Positions 16,814-18,266 of a stretch of DNA of 18,266 nucleotides are shown here, piece by piece. Where the stretch lies: positions 1-18,266 of the forward strand of contig URIK01000017.1 of the NCBI GenBank assembly GCA_900547855.1. Direction: 5' to 3'. Under the pieces are notes generated by a model. That model was not told the origin of the DNA. It saw only the letters and a list, made by a program, of their open reading frames with translations, and searched no databases. Made by a program: the position numbers and the translations under genes. Source of the DNA: an uncultured Collinsella sp. GTDB taxonomy: Bacteria > Actinomycetota > Coriobacteriia > Coriobacteriales > Coriobacteriaceae. How positions within the stretch are numbered: the stretch's first letter is position 1; every line of letters begins with the position of its first letter.

Positions 16814-16938
16814 GCAGGATCTGAGGGCTGACCTTCGCGGACGTCCTCGGACATGAAAGAACCCCCGCTGCGCACTACGTGCGGCGGGGGTTCTTTCGTC
16901 CTGCGGAGTGTCCGCGAAGGTCAGCCCTCAGATCCTGC
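16814..16938. repeat. 125-bp inverted-repeat structure with 29-bp perfect arms around the nifJ terminator
   Basis: The left arm, 16814-16842 (GCAGGATCTGAGGGC...), and the right arm, 16910-16938, are perfect inverted copies of 29 bases. Each is separated by exactly 12 unpaired bases from a central 14-bp-stem hairpin (16855-16897). The left arm starts 11 bases after the nifJ stop. No flanking target duplication is apparent. It may be a palindromic dispersed element carrying a bidirectional terminator. Confidence 0.9.
16855..16900 (+). terminator. Strong intrinsic terminator of nifJ
   Basis: GAAAGAACCCCCGC (16855-16868) pairs perfectly with GCGGGGGTTCTTTC (16884-16897), and CGCAC/GTGCG extends the helix around loop TAC. 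The 3' side reads TTCTTTCGT. The stem is symmetric, so it could also act on the minus strand. Confidence 0.85.
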
Positions 16939-16942
16939 TACG

Positions 16943-17030
16943 ACTACGTCCTCGGATTGCGTGGGCGGATGAAGGACGTAGTTGGCGGGTATTCCGTCCC
17001 TTTCGCTGTTTCGCGGCTTTGCCGCGAAAC
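16943..17030. repeat. Two further inverted repeats after the nifJ terminator
   Basis: ACTACGTCCT (16943-16952) and AGGACGTAGT (16973-16982) are perfect 10-bp arms around a 20-base loop. GTTTCGCGGC-ttt-GCCGCGAAAC (17008-17030) is a perfect 10-bp hairpin with no T-run. The 11-mer ACGTCCTCGGA occurs both at 16841-16851, within the terminator structure, and at 16946-16956, which links this segment to it. Confidence 0.7.
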
Positions 17031-17457
17031 CTCGCGCCACTTTGGGGATGGATGGGGGACTTGGCTGTTGCCGCCTTTTCGGAGCTCTTCTTTATTCCTT
17101 ATGCTGGATGAAAAGCCCCTTGTTTTTGCAGGGGTGCATACTCGACTTATATGTGCATAGAATCTCGTATAGTGCGAGTAAGATATTGCGCTGTCCGTTT
17201 TGTGTTTAGCAGAGATGTAGTTTGCATAATCCGACATAATCCTCGCTGCATTTAAATAAAGTTGCACGTAAATGGCGTAGATATGTCTGAGCTGGTGTTC
17301 TGTACGCTGAGCGGACAAAAACGACCGTTCACCGTTCCGCTATTTTCAAAATGAATAAAATGAGCGATAAAGAGAATATAAACCTTAATAAACTCGCGTA
17401 TCGCACGGACGCGGGTTATTAATGGGTTGTAGGCCTTTTACAGAAAGGATTCCAGCA
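17031..17457 (+). promoter_or_regulatory. AT-rich upstream region of arcC
   Basis: These 427 bases hold no gene I can support and are clearly richer in A/T than the rest of the window. Visible elements are CATAATCC repeated at 17225-17232 and 17235-17242 (10-base period, one helical turn), tandem ACCGTTC at 17324-17337, a partly symmetric TTCAAAATGAA, and a possible -10 TATAAA at 17377-17382. A G-U-containing hairpin (17392-17399 with 17409-17416) would sit in the leader. The ribosome site AAAGGA is at 17444-17449. A strongly regulated promoter is likely, but the start is not defined. Confidence 0.45.
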
Positions 17458-18217
17458 ATGTCTAAGCCTCTTGGCAAGCCCGATCGTATTGTCGTCGCCC
17501 TTGGCGGCAACGCCCTCGGCAACAACCCCGTCGAGCAGATCGAGGCCGTGAGCAACACCGCCCACGCTCTCCTTGGTCTCATCGAGCAGGGTAACGAGAT
17601 CATCATCACCCACGGCAACGGCCCGCAGGTCGGCATGATCCAGAACGCCTTCGCCGCTGCCCACGATGCCATCGGTACCCCCGAGATGCCGCTGCCCGAG
17701 TGCGGCGCCATGTCCCAGGGCTACATTGGTTATCACCTGCAGCAGGGCATCGGCCGCGAGATGCACAAGCGCTATAAGCGTTGGCACGCCGCCACCGTCG
17801 TCACCCAGATCGAGTGCGACCCGGATGATCCCGCGTTCAAGAACCCGACCAAGCCGATCGGCCCCTTCTACACCGAGGAGCAGGCCAAGGAGTTCATGGC
17901 CGAGGATCCCTCCAAGGTCTTCGTCGAGGATTCCGGCCGCGGCTGGCGTCGCGTCGTCGCTTCCCCCGATCCCAAGAAGATCGTCGAGGCTGACTCCATC
18001 CTCAACCTGCTCGACAACGAGTTCATCGTCATCGCCTGCGGTGGCGGCGGCATCCCCGTCGTCCGCGACTACGAGAACAAGGGCTGCTACAAGGGCGTTC
18101 CCGCCGTCATCGACAAGGACCTGGGCGGCGAGCTGCTGGCCGAGGACTGCGACGCTGACGTTCTGTTCCTGCTGACCGCCGTTGAGCATGTCGCCATCAA
18201 CTTTGGCAAGCCCAACC
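17458..18217 (+). CDS. arcC: Carbamate kinase, C-terminus cut by contig end
   Basis: The first 253 residues of an enzyme of about 310 are present. Carbamate kinase reversibly transfers phosphate between carbamoyl phosphate and ADP, giving ATP at the end of arginine-deiminase or related catabolic pathways. Family motifs seen are VVALGGNAL (12-20), THGNGPQVG, the MSQGYIGYHLQQ helix, the TQIECDPDDPAFKNPTKPIGPFY loop, GRGWRRVVASPDPKKI, IACGGGGIPV and VIDKDLGGELLA...LLTAVEHV. ATG 17458 has AAAGGA eight bases upstream; the in-frame ATG at 17422 lacks one. Sequence after 18217 is adapter, and the last translated residues (SYTHLTLPTT) are artefact. No other arc gene is visible, so the pathway cannot be judged. 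Codon bias is as strong as in nifJ. Confidence 0.95.
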
Positions 18218-18266
18218 CTGTCTCTTATACACATCTGACGCTGCCGACGACTAGTCGAGTGTAGAT
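18218..18266 (-). other. Illumina Nextera P5/i5 adapter, reverse complement (not genomic)
   Basis: These 49 bases are the exact reverse complement of 1-49: mosaic end CTGTCTCTTATACACATCT, linker, the same i5 index and P5 tail. The contig therefore ends in identical adapter on both sides, giving a false 49-bp terminal inverted repeat. Confidence 0.99.

Noticed and set aside
16879..17160. 93-codon open frame after nifJ
   Set aside because: Runs through the terminator stem, the 29-bp arm and a further hairpin; no ribosome site.
17346..17368. ArgR box before arcC
   Set aside because: Only one half-site-like TGAATAAA is visible; the second inverted half is missing.

Overview
The window looks like a contig from a GC-rich, anaerobic, gut-type actinobacterium, most likely Collinsella or a close relative in Coriobacteriia. 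This is an inference from high-GC third codon positions, actinobacterial FhaA/FhaB-type FHA genes beside a Ser/Thr kinase, a one-chain pyruvate:ferredoxin oxidoreductase and a carbamate kinase. No taxonomic search was possible. Both ends are the same 49-base Illumina Nextera adapter in opposite orientations. Genomic sequence therefore runs only from 50 to 18217, and the first and last genes are cut by the library, not by biology.

Layout. (1) 50-3061, minus strand: a signalling operon of polytopic Ser/Thr kinase, FhaA-like protein (DUF3662 + FHA) and the start of an FhaB-like protein, joined by a 4-base stop/start overlap and a 6-base gap. (2) 3206-3931, minus strand: a two-TM YcxB-like protein, divergent from (3). 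(3) 4048-8879, plus strand: the replication/repair cluster dnaX, ybaB, recR. It is split between dnaX and ybaB by a less GC-rich islet of three accessory genes: two overlapping small genes, the second DUF4160-like, and a convergent membrane-anchored protein. (4) 9125-12813, plus strand: a second kinase/FHA operon, made of a membrane-anchored protein with a Ser/Gly linker, a second polytopic kinase and a soluble protein with a C-terminal FHA domain. (5) 13264-16803: nifJ, the pyruvate:ferredoxin oxidoreductase, behind a 450-base intergenic region full of dyads and ending in a strong terminator nested in a 125-bp inverted-repeat structure. (6) 17458-18217: arcC, carbamate kinase, truncated by the adapter, with a long AT-rich upstream region.

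How the genes work together. The two kinase/FHA modules are probably phospho-Thr signalling units at the membrane. The left one resembles the mycobacterial fhaA-fhaB cell-wall/division locus. The right one has no family I recognise for two of its three proteins and is the best candidate for an undescribed system. dnaX-ybaB-recR is the widespread clamp-loader/recombination cluster. nifJ and arcC belong to fermentative energy metabolism: acetyl-CoA plus reduced ferredoxin, and ATP from carbamoyl phosphate.

I saw no tRNA, rRNA, CRISPR array, transposase or phage gene. Promoter and operator calls come from reading motifs by eye and are weak unless stated otherwise.
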